Source: JAXMHQ01 sp046346665
Lineage (GTDB): Bacteria; Verrucomicrobiota; Verrucomicrobiia; Limisphaerales; JAXMHQ01
Reading direction: 5' to 3'
Assembly (NCBI GenBank): GCA_046346665.1
Contig: JAXMHQ010000004.1
Coordinates: 1-64,000, forward strand
DNA length: 64,000 bases
Within the stretch, counting starts at the first letter, position 1; each line of letters opens with the position of its first letter. A model generated the notes under the pieces. That model saw only the letters and a list, made by a program, of their open reading frames with translations. It was not told the origin of the DNA and ran no database searches. This document shows, piece after piece, positions 49,875-58,223 of the stretch. The position numbers and the translations under genes are program-made.

Positions 49875-51533
49875 TCAGCCGCGGTTCAGCGCGCTGAGCA
49901 CGGCTTTGACGGAGGCGAGTTCGATGTTGGTATCGACGCCGGCGCCCCAGCGGGTGCGGCCGTCGGCGAATTTCACCTGGATATACGCGATGGCGGCGGC
50001 GGTTTCGCCGGAGCTGAGGGCGTGTTCGCTGTAATGGGCGATTTCGAAACGGGGCGCTCCGGCCGCGGTGAGCCCGGCGACGAGTGCCGCGAGCGGGCCG
50101 TTGCCGGTTCCCGAGATCGATTTGTTTTCAGCGCCCTGGAACGACAGCACCGCGTTGCACGACACCGAGCCGTTGCGGCTGGAGGTTTCAAAACTCCGGA
50201 GTTCCCACGGCCGGTTGCGCTCGATGTATTCCTTCCAGAACATCTCCTTCAACTCCGCCGCGCTCACCTCGCGCCCGAGGCGGTCGACCGCGTCGTTGGC
50301 GATCGGGCCGAATTCGCGCTGCATTTCCTTGGGCAACTCGATTCCGAATTCCGTCTCGAGCAAATACGCGACGCCGCCCTTGCCGGACTGGCTGTTCACG
50401 CGGATCACTTCGCGGTATTCACGCCCGATATCGGCCGGGTCGATGGTGAGGTAGGGCACGTCCCAGTGGCTGCGCCCGCCGCGTTCCCACTCGGCCAATC
50501 CCTTGCGGATGGCGTCCTGGTGCGACCCGCTGAACGCGGTGAACACGAGTTCGCCCGCGTACGGATGCCGCGCCGGCACGGTCATTCCCGTGCACCGCTC
50601 GTAAACATCGCGCAACCGGTTCACATCGCCGAGCGCGAGCCCGGGATCGATGCCGTGCATGTAGAGATTGAGCGCCACGGTGACGATGTCGAGGTTGCCC
50701 GTGCGTTCGCCGTTGCCGAAGAGCGTGCCTTCGACGCGGTCCGCCCCGGCGAGCAAGCCAAGTTCCGTCGCTGCCACGCCGGTCGACCGGTCGTTGTGCG
50801 TGTGCAAACTGATGATGAGCGAATCGCGGTTCCGGATGTTGCGGCACATCCATTCCACCTGGTCGGCGTAGACATTCGGCATCGCCACCTCGACCGTGTC
50901 GGGGAGGTTGAGAATCATCTTGCGCTGCGGCGTCGGTTTCCAGGCTTCCATGACCGCCTCGGACACTTCGCGGGCGAATTCAACCTCCGTCGCGCTGAAA
51001 CTTTCGGGCGAATACTGGAGCATGACTTCCGTGCCCTTGAGGCGGGGAAGCCGGTCGCGGATGAATTGCGCGCCGCGCACGGCGACCTGGACGATCTGTT
51101 CCTTCGACATCCCGAACACCACGCGTCGCTGGGCTGGCGAGGTGGAGTTGTAGAGGTGGATGATGCATTTCTTGGCGCCGACGAGCGATTCGACGGTGCG
51201 TTCGATGAGATCCTCGCGCGCCTGCACGAGCACCTGGAGCCAGACGTCGTCGGGCGCGCGGCGTTCCTCGATGAGGCGGCGATTGAACGTGAACTCGGTG
51301 TTCGACGCGGAGGGGAAGCCGACTTCGATTTCCTTGAACCCGCACTGGACGAGGGCCTGGAACAATTCGAGTTTCTGGCTCACATTCATCGGCACCGCGA
51401 GCGCCTGGTTGCCGTCACGGAGATCCACACTGCACCAGGCCGGGGCGTGCGTGAGCACCCGGTTGGGCCATTGACGGTCGGGGAGCGACACCGGCGGCAT
51501 CATCCGGTACTTGGTCGAAGGATTCTTGAGCAT
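49875..51533 (-). CDS. leuA: 2-isopropylmalate synthase
   Basis: 552 aa from ATG 51533 (MLKNPSTKYRMMPPVSLPDR); an earlier in-frame start at 51584 lies within the attenuator stem. Catalytic motifs are SVDLRDGNQALAVPM, EVGFPSASNTEF, and HTHNDRSTGVAATELGLLAG (metal His pair). The C-terminal regulatory domain (VSCNAVLSFQGAENKSISGT; ALSSGETAAAIAYIQVKFAD) makes this the long, leucine-inhibited form. It condenses acetyl-CoA with 2-oxoisovalerate, the first step of leucine synthesis. A leucine-rich leader peptide and terminator precede it, indicating attenuation by charged tRNA-Leu. Confidence 0.96.
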   Translation of the reverse strand: MLKNPSTKYRMMPPVSLPDRQWPNRVLTHAPAWCSVDLRDGNQALAVPMNVSQKLELFQALVQCGFKEIEVGFPSASNTEFTFNRRLIEERRAPDDVWLQVLVQAREDLIERTVESLVGAKKCIIHLYNSTSPAQRRVVFGMSKEQIVQVAVRGAQFIRDRLPRLKGTEVMLQYSPESFSATEVEFAREVSEAVMEAWKPTPQRKMILNLPDTVEVAMPNVYADQVEWMCRNIRNRDSLIISLHTHNDRSTGVAATELGLLAGADRVEGTLFGNGERTGNLDIVTVALNLYMHGIDPGLALGDVNRLRDVYERCTGMTVPARHPYAGELVFTAFSGSHQDAIRKGLAEWERGGRSHWDVPYLTIDPADIGREYREVIRVNSQSGKGGVAYLLETEFGIELPKEMQREFGPIANDAVDRLGREVSAAELKEMFWKEYIERNRPWELRSFETSSRNGSVSCNAVLSFQGAENKSISGTGNGPLAALVAGLTAAGAPRFEIAHYSEHALSSGETAAAIAYIQVKFADGRTRWGAGVDTNIELASVKAVLSALNRG

Positions 51534-51570
51534 GGCTTTTGGATTGTGTTGGCGCCGGCGGCGATGGGCA

Positions 51571-51602
51571 AACAAAAACCCCACCGCCTTCCGGCAGTGG
51601 GG
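51571..51602 (-). terminator. Attenuator terminator upstream of leuA
   Basis: In the minus-strand RNA, CCCCACUGCC-GGAA-GGCGGUGGGG followed by UUUUUGUUU. The one unusual pair is a U-G wobble only in the minus-strand RNA; read from the other strand it is a C-A mismatch, which fixes its direction. It lies between the leader peptide stop and the leuA start. Confidence 0.88.
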
Positions 51603-51628
51603 TTGTTAAATCGTTCGTTTTGGATCGA

Positions 51629-51691
51629 TCAGAACCCGACTGCCGCGCGGCTCAGCAGCAGCGCGTTTGCAAGCAGCAGGTTCAGATTCAT
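51629..51691 (-). CDS. leuL: Leucine-rich leader peptide of leuA (20 aa)
   Basis: ATG at 51691 reads MNLNLLLANALLLSRAAVGF and a TGA stop. Seven of 20 residues are Leu, in two runs of three. It ends 27 bases upstream of the attenuator stem. This is the arrangement of leucine-operon attenuation. When charged tRNA-Leu is scarce, the ribosome stalls on the Leu codons and the terminator fails to form. The Shine-Dalgarno is weak (GTGAAG). An alternative antiterminator pairing was not worked out by hand. Confidence 0.85.
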   Translation of the reverse strand: MNLNLLLANALLLSRAAVGF

Positions 51692-51796
51692 CTTCACAGG
51701 CGGCGAACATAGCAGCCGCCGTTCCGCGCGTCAACCGGGAAGCAAAGGCTGGACGCGAATTAGCGCGAATTTCGCTATAGCGGTTTAACATAAACC

Positions 51797-51871
51797 GTAG
51801 CCGCAGGTAGGGACGCCGCGCTGCGGCGTCCGCGGTCGGCGCAGCGCGCCGACCCTACCTTTTGCGGCTAC
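51797..51871. repeat. Nested palindromic element with GTAGCCGCA ends
   Basis: The outer pair GTAGCCGCA (51797-51805) and TGCGGCTAC (51863-51871) surrounds GGTAGGG/CCCTACC. Inside are two further hairpins, GACGCCGC-GCT-GCGGCGTC (51812-51830) and GTCGGCGC-AGC-GCGCCGAC (51836-51854). The sequence CGGTTTA-ACA-TAAACCG at 51781-51797 abuts it. It lies upstream of the leuA leader. Confidence 0.75.
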
Positions 51872-51905
51872 GACATTTCTTGAGCCGCTCTAATCGGCCC
51901 ACTTC

Positions 51906-52072
51906 AAGGTGGGGCGAGACTCCGTCGAGCCCTGATTGGGGCCATGAGGATTGTTGGACAATGGATCTATGGATTGCTGGATGGCTCTGCGCGGAGTCCC
52001 TCCAATAATCCATGAATCCAACAATCCATTAATCCGTTTTCGAGAGCCCGACGAGTCCCGGCCCACCTTGGT
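51906..52072. repeat. Nested palindromic mosaic element, second copy of the 601-862 type
   Basis: The left block AAGGTGGGGCGAGACTCCG then TCGAGCCC (51906 on) is mirrored by GAGCCCGACGAGTCCCGG and CCCACCTTGG (ends 52072). The inner block GGATTGTTGGACAATGGATC, then TGGATTGCTGGATGG, is mirrored by CCTCCAATAATCCATGAATC, CAACAATCCATTAATCC. The centre is GCGCGGAG, the same as in the 601-862 copy. Arms have diverged in sequence but stay complementary. Confidence 0.8.
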
Positions 52073-52138
52073 TTGGCACCGTTCTGGCTGGATTCGGCCT
52101 TCGACGCGGCCTGACGCGGGTTGGCGGGGCCCGGCGCA

Positions 52139-53356
52139 ATGAGCTTCGATTTTCCGGACAAAATCGCGCGGCTGGTGTACGAGCACTGGACAGATTTTCC
52201 AGAGAACACCGGCTATCGCCCGACACAATGCCCGTCGCTGCCGGTCCTGACGAGCCTGGTGAACCGCTGTTTCTTCGCCAGCCTGCGCCGCGAGGAGGAG
52301 CGCGCCACGCAATTCGATCTCGCGTTCTGCTCTCCGTCCGAACTGCCCGAGGCCGATTTCGGGTTCAGCCGTTACACCAAGGTTTTCAACCTGGTCCGAT
52401 TCCAGGAGCGCCGCCCGTTCACCGTCGAGGAACTGGTGCGGCTCGCGCCGGCGTGCGATCCCGAGAAAACGATCATTCTCGCCGGATGCGACGAGGCGAC
52501 GGGCGCTTTGTTCCTGTGGGGCCTTGTGGATCTTGGCTGGCGGCCTTCCGTGATCGCCATGCGCCTGGTGGAATTGCGCATCCGCGCCTTCGGCCCCGGC
52601 GAACTCAAGGTCACCCTCCACGGCCGCGTCCGCTGCACGTTCAAGGACGGACGCATGATTTATCCCGAGCGCGGACTCATCAACGCCGGCGCGATCTCCG
52701 GGTTCTTCCAGGAATCGCACCGTCTCCTGTGCCGCGAGGTGAAGGCGGCGGGCGGCCAGTCGGAGGACGACACCACGTTGCTGGAACGCAGCTATCGCGC
52801 GATGGGTTTCCTTTTCGTGCTGCAGGAAATCATCGAGCGCATGCAGCGGCTGCAGCATGGCGGCTGTGTGTTGATCGTGCCGGAGGATTGGGCGGGCAGA
52901 AGCGTCCCGTGCGTTCGGCTGAAGTTCGCCTGCCATGACGAGACCGTGTGGAATTATCTGCGCGGCCGGCTGGTGCTCCACGATCCGTTCCAGCGCGAGG
53001 ACGTCGAGAGCGCGCTGCGCGACGCGCTGGACGCCCTGGTGCGGCTGGCGAGCGTCGACGGCGCCGTGCTGGTCACGCGCAAGTTCGAGCTGCTCGGCTT
53101 CGGCGGCGTGGTGCAGCTTCCGCCCGCGGTGAATTACCGCGTGTTCCGCGGACACGATCACGAGGGCCGCGAGGCGACGGAAATTCCCGTGGAATCCTTC
53201 GGCACCCGCCACCGGTCGGCGTTCGAATTCTGCTTTCGCTGCGCCCCGTCCGTCGCTGTCGTCGCCTCCCAGGACGGCGACATCAAGGTCGTCACCCGCG
53301 TAGGCAGCGACGTCTGGTTCTGGGAAAACGCGCTGTTCGATTATTCGGAAAGCTGA
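52139..53356 (+). CDS. DisA_N/diadenylate-cyclase-like domain protein, 405 aa
   Basis: The ATG at 52139 (MSFDFPDKIARLVYEHW) starts a soluble protein. The C-terminal third resembles the DAC nucleotidyltransferase fold: SVDGAVLVTRKFELLGFGGV near residue 307 (DGA motif) and FGTRHRSAFEFCFRCAPSVA near 355 (GTRHR motif), then VVASQDGDIKVVTRVG. These two motifs form the active site in c-di-AMP synthases. The N-terminal about 290 residues are alpha/beta with no recognised domain. It could synthesise or sense c-di-AMP or a related nucleotide; divergent DAC-like sensor families are known. Solitary gene, oriented away from leuA and preceding the glycoside hydrolase locus. Confidence 0.75.
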   Translation: MSFDFPDKIARLVYEHWTDFPENTGYRPTQCPSLPVLTSLVNRCFFASLRREEERATQFDLAFCSPSELPEADFGFSRYTKVFNLVRFQERRPFTVEELVRLAPACDPEKTIILAGCDEATGALFLWGLVDLGWRPSVIAMRLVELRIRAFGPGELKVTLHGRVRCTFKDGRMIYPERGLINAGAISGFFQESHRLLCREVKAAGGQSEDDTTLLERSYRAMGFLFVLQEIIERMQRLQHGGCVLIVPEDWAGRSVPCVRLKFACHDETVWNYLRGRLVLHDPFQREDVESALRDALDALVRLASVDGAVLVTRKFELLGFGGVVQLPPAVNYRVFRGHDHEGREATEIPVESFGTRHRSAFEFCFRCAPSVAVVASQDGDIKVVTRVGSDVWFWENALFDYSES

Positions 53357-53374
53357 GCTGCCTTCTGCTCGCAG

Positions 53375-53424
53375 CCGCCAATGTCAATTGGCGGAAACTC
53401 CGCAATCTCACGATTGCGGCTACA
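53375..53424. repeat. CCGC hairpins, two tandem copies with different stems
   Basis: CCGCCAAT-GTCA-ATTGGCGG (53375-53394) and CCGCAATC-TCAC-GATTGCGG (53400-53419) followed by CTACA. The first copy differs from the usual stem at four positions in each arm and remains fully paired. It lies between the DAC-like gene and the GH31 gene. Confidence 0.75.
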
Positions 53425-53526
53425 GGGGCTATCCGTCACTCCAACTCTCCAATCCGCAAAGGATCGTTGATTTTGACGACAAGACATTTGCTCGCCATCC
53501 GGATTTGCTGATAAGAATATCGAGCC

Positions 53527-55935
53527 ATGAGATCCGCACATTTATCAGTCCTGCTTCTCTCCCTGGGCGCCGCGGCGCTGTCCGTTTCCGATTCCACCCC
53601 CGTGCAGGCGGCCAACCCGCTCCTGCCGCTGCTCAACGATCCGATCGATGTGAGCGGCGACTTCCGGGATTTATCGGATACCTATTACCTCGCGAACAAG
53701 CTGGAGTCGTGGGACCCGGAGACGCATTCCGGCAAGCTGGTCTATCAGCGCGCTCAATATTTCACGCGGCAGGCGTTCGACAACATGCTCGCCCTGATCA
53801 AGGACGTGCCGCCGAACGAATTTCCCGAAAACGAATACGCCGCCAATCCTTCGCTGCCCATCACAATCGATTTCGTCTCGCCCCGCGCGGTCCGCATCCG
53901 CACCACGTCCGGTCCGCAGTTCGTGCCCGTTGCGGATTCCCTGATGCTGGCCGGGCCGGTGCCGAAGGATGATTCCTGGAAATACAGCAAGATCGAAGGC
54001 GGCCACCGCTACACCAGCGCCGGCGGCTCGGTGACCGTCATGGAAAACCCGTGGCACATCGAGTTCCGCGACGCGCAGGGCCGCTTGCTCACGAAGACGG
54101 ATCACACGGTCGACAACGCCACGACCTACACGCCGACGCTGCCGTTCTGCTTCGTCCGCCGCGCGTCGGACTATTCGCGCAGCATCAACGCGGCGTTCCT
54201 GCTGTCGCCCGGCGAAAAAATCTTCGGCTGCGGCGAATCGTTCACGGGCTTCGACAAGCGCGGCCAGAAAGTCGTGCTCTGGACCGACGACGCGAACGGC
54301 GTTCAGAACCAGGGCATGTACAAACCGATTCCCTTCTTCATGAGCAGCCGCGGTTACGGCATGTTCCTGCATTCGTCGTCACCGATGACGTTCGATTTCG
54401 GCCAGTCGTTCAGCGGGATCAATTCCCTCATGCTCGGCGACGATCAACTCGACCTGTTTGTTTTCCTCGGTTCGCCGAAGGAAATTCTCGACGAATACAC
54501 CAGGGTCACCGGCAAATCGCCCATGCCGCCCCTGTGGTCGTTCGGCCTCTGGATGAGCCGCTGCACTTATTTCTCCGAACAACAAACGCGCGAAGTCGCG
54601 GCGAAATTGCGCGACAACAAAATTCCCTGCGACGTCATCCACCTCGACACCGGCTGGTTCGAGACCGACTGGCGCTGCGACTACCAGTTCTCCAAGACCC
54701 GCTTCAAGGATCCGAAGCAGATGATTTCGGATCTCAAGGACGAAGGTTTCCACATTTCGCTCTGGCAACTGCCGTATTTCGTTCCCAAGAACACGCTGTT
54801 CAATGAACTGGTGGAGAAACGCCTCGTCGTCCGGGACGGGAAGGGGAACCTGCCGTACGAGGACGCGGTCCTGGATTTCTCGAACCCGGCCACGGTCGAG
54901 TGGTACCAGGGCAAGCTCGCCAATCTTCTCCAGCTCGGCGTCGGGGCGATCAAGGTCGATTTCGGCGAAGCCGCGCCCAACAACGGCCTTTACGCCTCCG
55001 GCCGCACGGGTTTCTACGAGCACAATCTCTTCCCGCTCCGTTACAACAAAACCGTCGCCGACGTCACCCGCAAGGTCACCGGCGAAAACATCATCTGGGC
55101 CCGCAGCGCCTGGGCCGGCAGCCAGCGTTACCCGCTGCACTGGGGCGGCGACGCCGAAAACACCGACACCGGCATGGCCGCCGAATTGCGCGGCGGACTT
55201 TCCTTCGGCCTCTGTGGCTTCTCGTTCTGGAGCCACGACGTCGGCGGTTTCGTCGCCCGCGCCACCGACGATCTCTACCGCCGCTGGCTCGCGTTCGGCA
55301 TGCTGAGTTCCCACAGCCGCTGCCACGGCACCGCGCCCAAGGAACCCTGGAATTACGGCGAAGCATTCATGAACGACTTCCGCCGCACCGACGAGCTCAA
55401 ATACCAGCTCATGCCCTACGTCTACGCCCAGGCGAAGGATTCTTCCGAGCACGGATTGCCCATGGTCCGCGCCCTGTTCGTCGAATTCCCCGACGACCCC
55501 GGCGCCTGGACCGTCGACGACGAATATCTCTACGGCTCCAGCATTCTCGTCGCGCCGCTCTTCGAGGAAAACAGCACCGGCCGCAACGTCTACGTGCCCG
55601 CGGGCAACTGGATCGATTACCAGACCGGAAAGAGCTACTCCGGCGGCTGGCAGCACATCGACGCCGGCCCCATCCCCGTCGTGATGCTCGTCCGCGACGG
55701 CACCATCCTGCCTCACATCAAGCTCGCCCAGTCGACCATGCAAATGGACTGGTCGAACCTTGAACTGGTCGTGTTCGCGAAGAATTCCCCGTCCGCCCAG
55801 GGCTTCGTCTGCCTGCCCTCGGACAATCAACTGCGTGAACTCGCTGTCACGAAGGATGGCAAGGGCTACAAACTCGCCTCTGACCCGTTCCGCGGGAAGG
55901 TCGCCTGGAAGATTCGTTCCTACAGCGAGCGATGA
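53527..55935 (+). CDS. Secreted GH31 family alpha-xylosidase/alpha-glucosidase
   Basis: 802 aa. Signal peptide (LSVLLLSLGAAALSVSDSTP) to about residue 28. The N-terminal beta-sandwich leads to the barrel with FGLWMSRCTYFSEQQTREVA, VIHLDTGWFETDW, the nucleophile Asp in AIKVDFGEAAP, and the acid/base region HWGGDAENTDTGM. The KVDFGE sequence is of the type found in alpha-xylosidases such as YicI. C-terminal beta domains follow (LYGSSILVAPLFEENSTGRN). It probably removes alpha-xylose from xyloglucan oligosaccharides. First gene of the right-end hydrolase locus. Confidence 0.93.
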   Translation: MRSAHLSVLLLSLGAAALSVSDSTPVQAANPLLPLLNDPIDVSGDFRDLSDTYYLANKLESWDPETHSGKLVYQRAQYFTRQAFDNMLALIKDVPPNEFPENEYAANPSLPITIDFVSPRAVRIRTTSGPQFVPVADSLMLAGPVPKDDSWKYSKIEGGHRYTSAGGSVTVMENPWHIEFRDAQGRLLTKTDHTVDNATTYTPTLPFCFVRRASDYSRSINAAFLLSPGEKIFGCGESFTGFDKRGQKVVLWTDDANGVQNQGMYKPIPFFMSSRGYGMFLHSSSPMTFDFGQSFSGINSLMLGDDQLDLFVFLGSPKEILDEYTRVTGKSPMPPLWSFGLWMSRCTYFSEQQTREVAAKLRDNKIPCDVIHLDTGWFETDWRCDYQFSKTRFKDPKQMISDLKDEGFHISLWQLPYFVPKNTLFNELVEKRLVVRDGKGNLPYEDAVLDFSNPATVEWYQGKLANLLQLGVGAIKVDFGEAAPNNGLYASGRTGFYEHNLFPLRYNKTVADVTRKVTGENIIWARSAWAGSQRYPLHWGGDAENTDTGMAAELRGGLSFGLCGFSFWSHDVGGFVARATDDLYRRWLAFGMLSSHSRCHGTAPKEPWNYGEAFMNDFRRTDELKYQLMPYVYAQAKDSSEHGLPMVRALFVEFPDDPGAWTVDDEYLYGSSILVAPLFEENSTGRNVYVPAGNWIDYQTGKSYSGGWQHIDAGPIPVVMLVRDGTILPHIKLAQSTMQMDWSNLELVVFAKNSPSAQGFVCLPSDNQLRELAVTKDGKGYKLASDPFRGKVAWKIRSYSER

Positions 55936-55945
55936 TATCAAAAAA

Positions 55946-56006
55946 GTGGCAGCCGACGTCAGGAGGCTCTGACAAGAAACAGTGAGAGCCTCACGTCGGC
56001 TGCCAC
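55946..56006. repeat. Long hairpin GTGGCAGCCGACGT...ACGTCGGCTGCCAC
   Basis: The stem GTGGCAGCCGACGTCAGG, AGGCTCT pairs with AGAGCCTCACGTCGGC, TGCCAC over about 21 bp with a small bulge. The core GCCGACGT-AGGAGGCTCT is the same as in the inner block of the 5127-5354 element. It fills the gap between GH31 and GH3. No T-run is present. Confidence 0.75.
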
Positions 56007-56022
56007 GGCAGACTGGTTGAAC

Positions 56023-58194
56023 ATGCCAAAACTCCGCCCATCCTTGTTCGCGCTGCTGGCGTCCGCGGCTCTCGTTGTTCCCGCCCGCGCGACCACCAAC
56101 AGCTTTGTCTACCCGTTCCTAAACCCGGATCTTCCCGTCGAAGAACGCATCAGCAACGCCGTGTCGCTGATGAACACGGATGAAAAAGTCGCCTTCCTCC
56201 GGTTCCGCGCCGGCGTGCCGCGACTCGGCATCCCGCCCCTCGGTTCGGTCGAAGGCCTCCACGGCCTCGCCATGGGCGGCCCCAGCAATTGGGGCAAACG
56301 CAACCCCGCGCCCACCACGATTTTTCCCCAGGCCATCGGCCTCGCTGAAACCTGGAACCCGGCCCTGCTCAAACGCGTCGCCGCCGCCGAGGCGTACGAA
56401 GTCCGCTACATGGCCCAAAGTCCCAAGTACCACCGCGGCGGCCTGGTGGTATTCGCGCCCAACGCCGATCTCGGCCGCGATCCGCGCTGGGGCCGGACCG
56501 AGGAGTGTTATGGGGAGGATCCCTGGTTCAACGGCACGCTCGTCACGGCGTTCGTCCAGGGCCTGCAGGGCGACGATCCCCGCTACTGGATGACCGCGTC
56601 GCTGCTCAAACATTTCTTCGCCAACAGCAACGAGGACGGACGCGACAGTTCGTCGTCCAATTTCGACGAACAATTGTTCCGCGAGTATTACAGTGTGCCG
56701 TTCCGGATGGGATTCGAGCTCGGCGGCGCCCGCTGTTTCATGGCCGCCTACAACGCCTGGAACGGCGTTCCCTGCACCCTTCAGCCCGTGCTCCGCAATG
56801 TCGCCATGAAGGAATGGGGAGTCGACGGCGTCATCTCCACCGACGGCGGCGGGCTTCGCAACCTCGTCACTTCCCACCACGCGTTCACCACCACCAACGC
56901 CGCCGCCGCCGCCTGCATCAAGGCCGGCATCAATATTTTCCTCGACGATTACCGCGCCAGCATCACCAACGCGCTCGCCGACGGCCTGCTCACCGTGCCG
57001 GAAATCGACGAGGTCATCCGCGGCACGCTCCGCATCTCCATCCGCGTCGGCCTGCTGGATCCGCCCGACCGCGTCCCGTATGCGAGCATCGGCGCCACAA
57101 ACGAACCCGAGCCGTGGCTTTCGGAAAAAACCAAGTCCCTGGTCCGCGAAGCCACGCGCGAATCCATCGTCCTGCTGAAAAACTCGGACCGCTGCCTGCC
57201 GCTCGACCGGGCGCGACTGAAATCCATCGCGCTCATCGGTCCGCGCGCCAACGCAGTGCTCGCGGACTGGTACAGCGGCAACCCCGCCTACACCGTGACG
57301 CCCTTCGACGGCATTCGCGCCGCTGCGGGCCCCGGCATCCGGGTGTCCCTCGCCACCAACAACGACGGCGGCATCGCCGAACGGCTCGCGCACGAATCCG
57401 ATATCGCCATCCTCTGCGTCGGCAACCACCCGGTCGGCGGTGACGATTCCAAGTGGGCCGAAGTCTCCGACCCCGGCGAAGGCCGCGAGGCCCGCGATCG
57501 CCAGTCGCTCACGCTCGGCCAGGAGGAGCTGGTGCGGCGCGTGTTCGCCGCCAACCCGCGCACGATCGTCGTGTTGATCAGCAGTTTTCCCTACGCGATC
57601 GGCTGGATCCAGGATCACGTGCCCGCCGTGCTGCACCTGACCCAAAGCAGCGAGGAACTCGGCAGCGCCCTCGCCGACGCGCTGTTCGGCGATTACAACC
57701 CCGCCGGACGCCTCGTCCAAACCTGGCCCGCCTCCATCGACCAGCTCCCGCCCATGATGGATTACGACATCCGCCACGGCCGCACCTACCAGTATTTGCA
57801 AGGCCGCCCGCTTTATCCCTTCGGCTATGGACTCAGCTATACCACGTTCGATTATTCAAAACTGTCCGCCGAAACCAAAAAGGACGGCACCTTCGCCGCA
57901 AGCTTCTCCGTGCGCAACTCCGGCAAAGTCGCGGGCGACGAGGTGGCGCAGCTCTACGTGAAGTTTCCCAAATCCGCCGTCCCGAGGCCCATCCGGCAGC
58001 TCCGCGGATTCCAGCGCGTGCATCTGCAGCCCGGCGAAAGCCGCACGGTGGAATTCACCATCCGGCCTGCCGACCTCGCCTATTGGGATCCCGCGCGGCA
58101 TGCGTTTGCCGTCGAACCCGGTCCGGTGGAAATCGAGGCGGGCGCATCGAGCGCGGACATTCGATTGACGAAGCGCGTGGAGGTCCGGTATTGA
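56023..58194 (+). CDS. Secreted GH3 beta-glucosidase/beta-xylosidase
   Basis: 723 aa from ATG 56023; a TTG two codons earlier is possible. The signal peptide (ALLASAALVVPARA) is short. The (beta/alpha)8 part shows PRLGIPPLGSVEGLHGLAMG, FAPNADLGRDPRWGRTEECY, LLKHFFANSNEDGRD and the nucleophile Asp in DGVISTDGGGLRNL. Domain 2 (IVLLKNSDRCLPLDRARLKS; GNPAYTVTPFDGIRAAAG) and a C-terminal fibronectin-III-like domain (YGLSYTTFDYSKLS; LYVKFPKSAVPRPIRQLRGF) follow. It hydrolyses terminal beta-glucose or beta-xylose. Its stop overlaps an ATG in frame with the next gene (ATGA at 58192-58196). Confidence 0.94.
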   Translation: MPKLRPSLFALLASAALVVPARATTNSFVYPFLNPDLPVEERISNAVSLMNTDEKVAFLRFRAGVPRLGIPPLGSVEGLHGLAMGGPSNWGKRNPAPTTIFPQAIGLAETWNPALLKRVAAAEAYEVRYMAQSPKYHRGGLVVFAPNADLGRDPRWGRTEECYGEDPWFNGTLVTAFVQGLQGDDPRYWMTASLLKHFFANSNEDGRDSSSSNFDEQLFREYYSVPFRMGFELGGARCFMAAYNAWNGVPCTLQPVLRNVAMKEWGVDGVISTDGGGLRNLVTSHHAFTTTNAAAAACIKAGINIFLDDYRASITNALADGLLTVPEIDEVIRGTLRISIRVGLLDPPDRVPYASIGATNEPEPWLSEKTKSLVREATRESIVLLKNSDRCLPLDRARLKSIALIGPRANAVLADWYSGNPAYTVTPFDGIRAAAGPGIRVSLATNNDGGIAERLAHESDIAILCVGNHPVGGDDSKWAEVSDPGEGREARDRQSLTLGQEELVRRVFAANPRTIVVLISSFPYAIGWIQDHVPAVLHLTQSSEELGSALADALFGDYNPAGRLVQTWPASIDQLPPMMDYDIRHGRTYQYLQGRPLYPFGYGLSYTTFDYSKLSAETKKDGTFAASFSVRNSGKVAGDEVAQLYVKFPKSAVPRPIRQLRGFQRVHLQPGESRTVEFTIRPADLAYWDPARHAFAVEPGPVEIEAGASSADIRLTKRVEVRY

Positions 58195-58223
58195 TGCGAC
58201 GGACGGGGCGCCCGGGAATTTTT

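Noticed and set aside
57453..58223. 770-base upstream extension of the GH74 reading frame
   Set aside because: It overlaps the GH3 gene in another frame and gives an Arg/Pro-rich translation. The signal peptide places the start at 58224.
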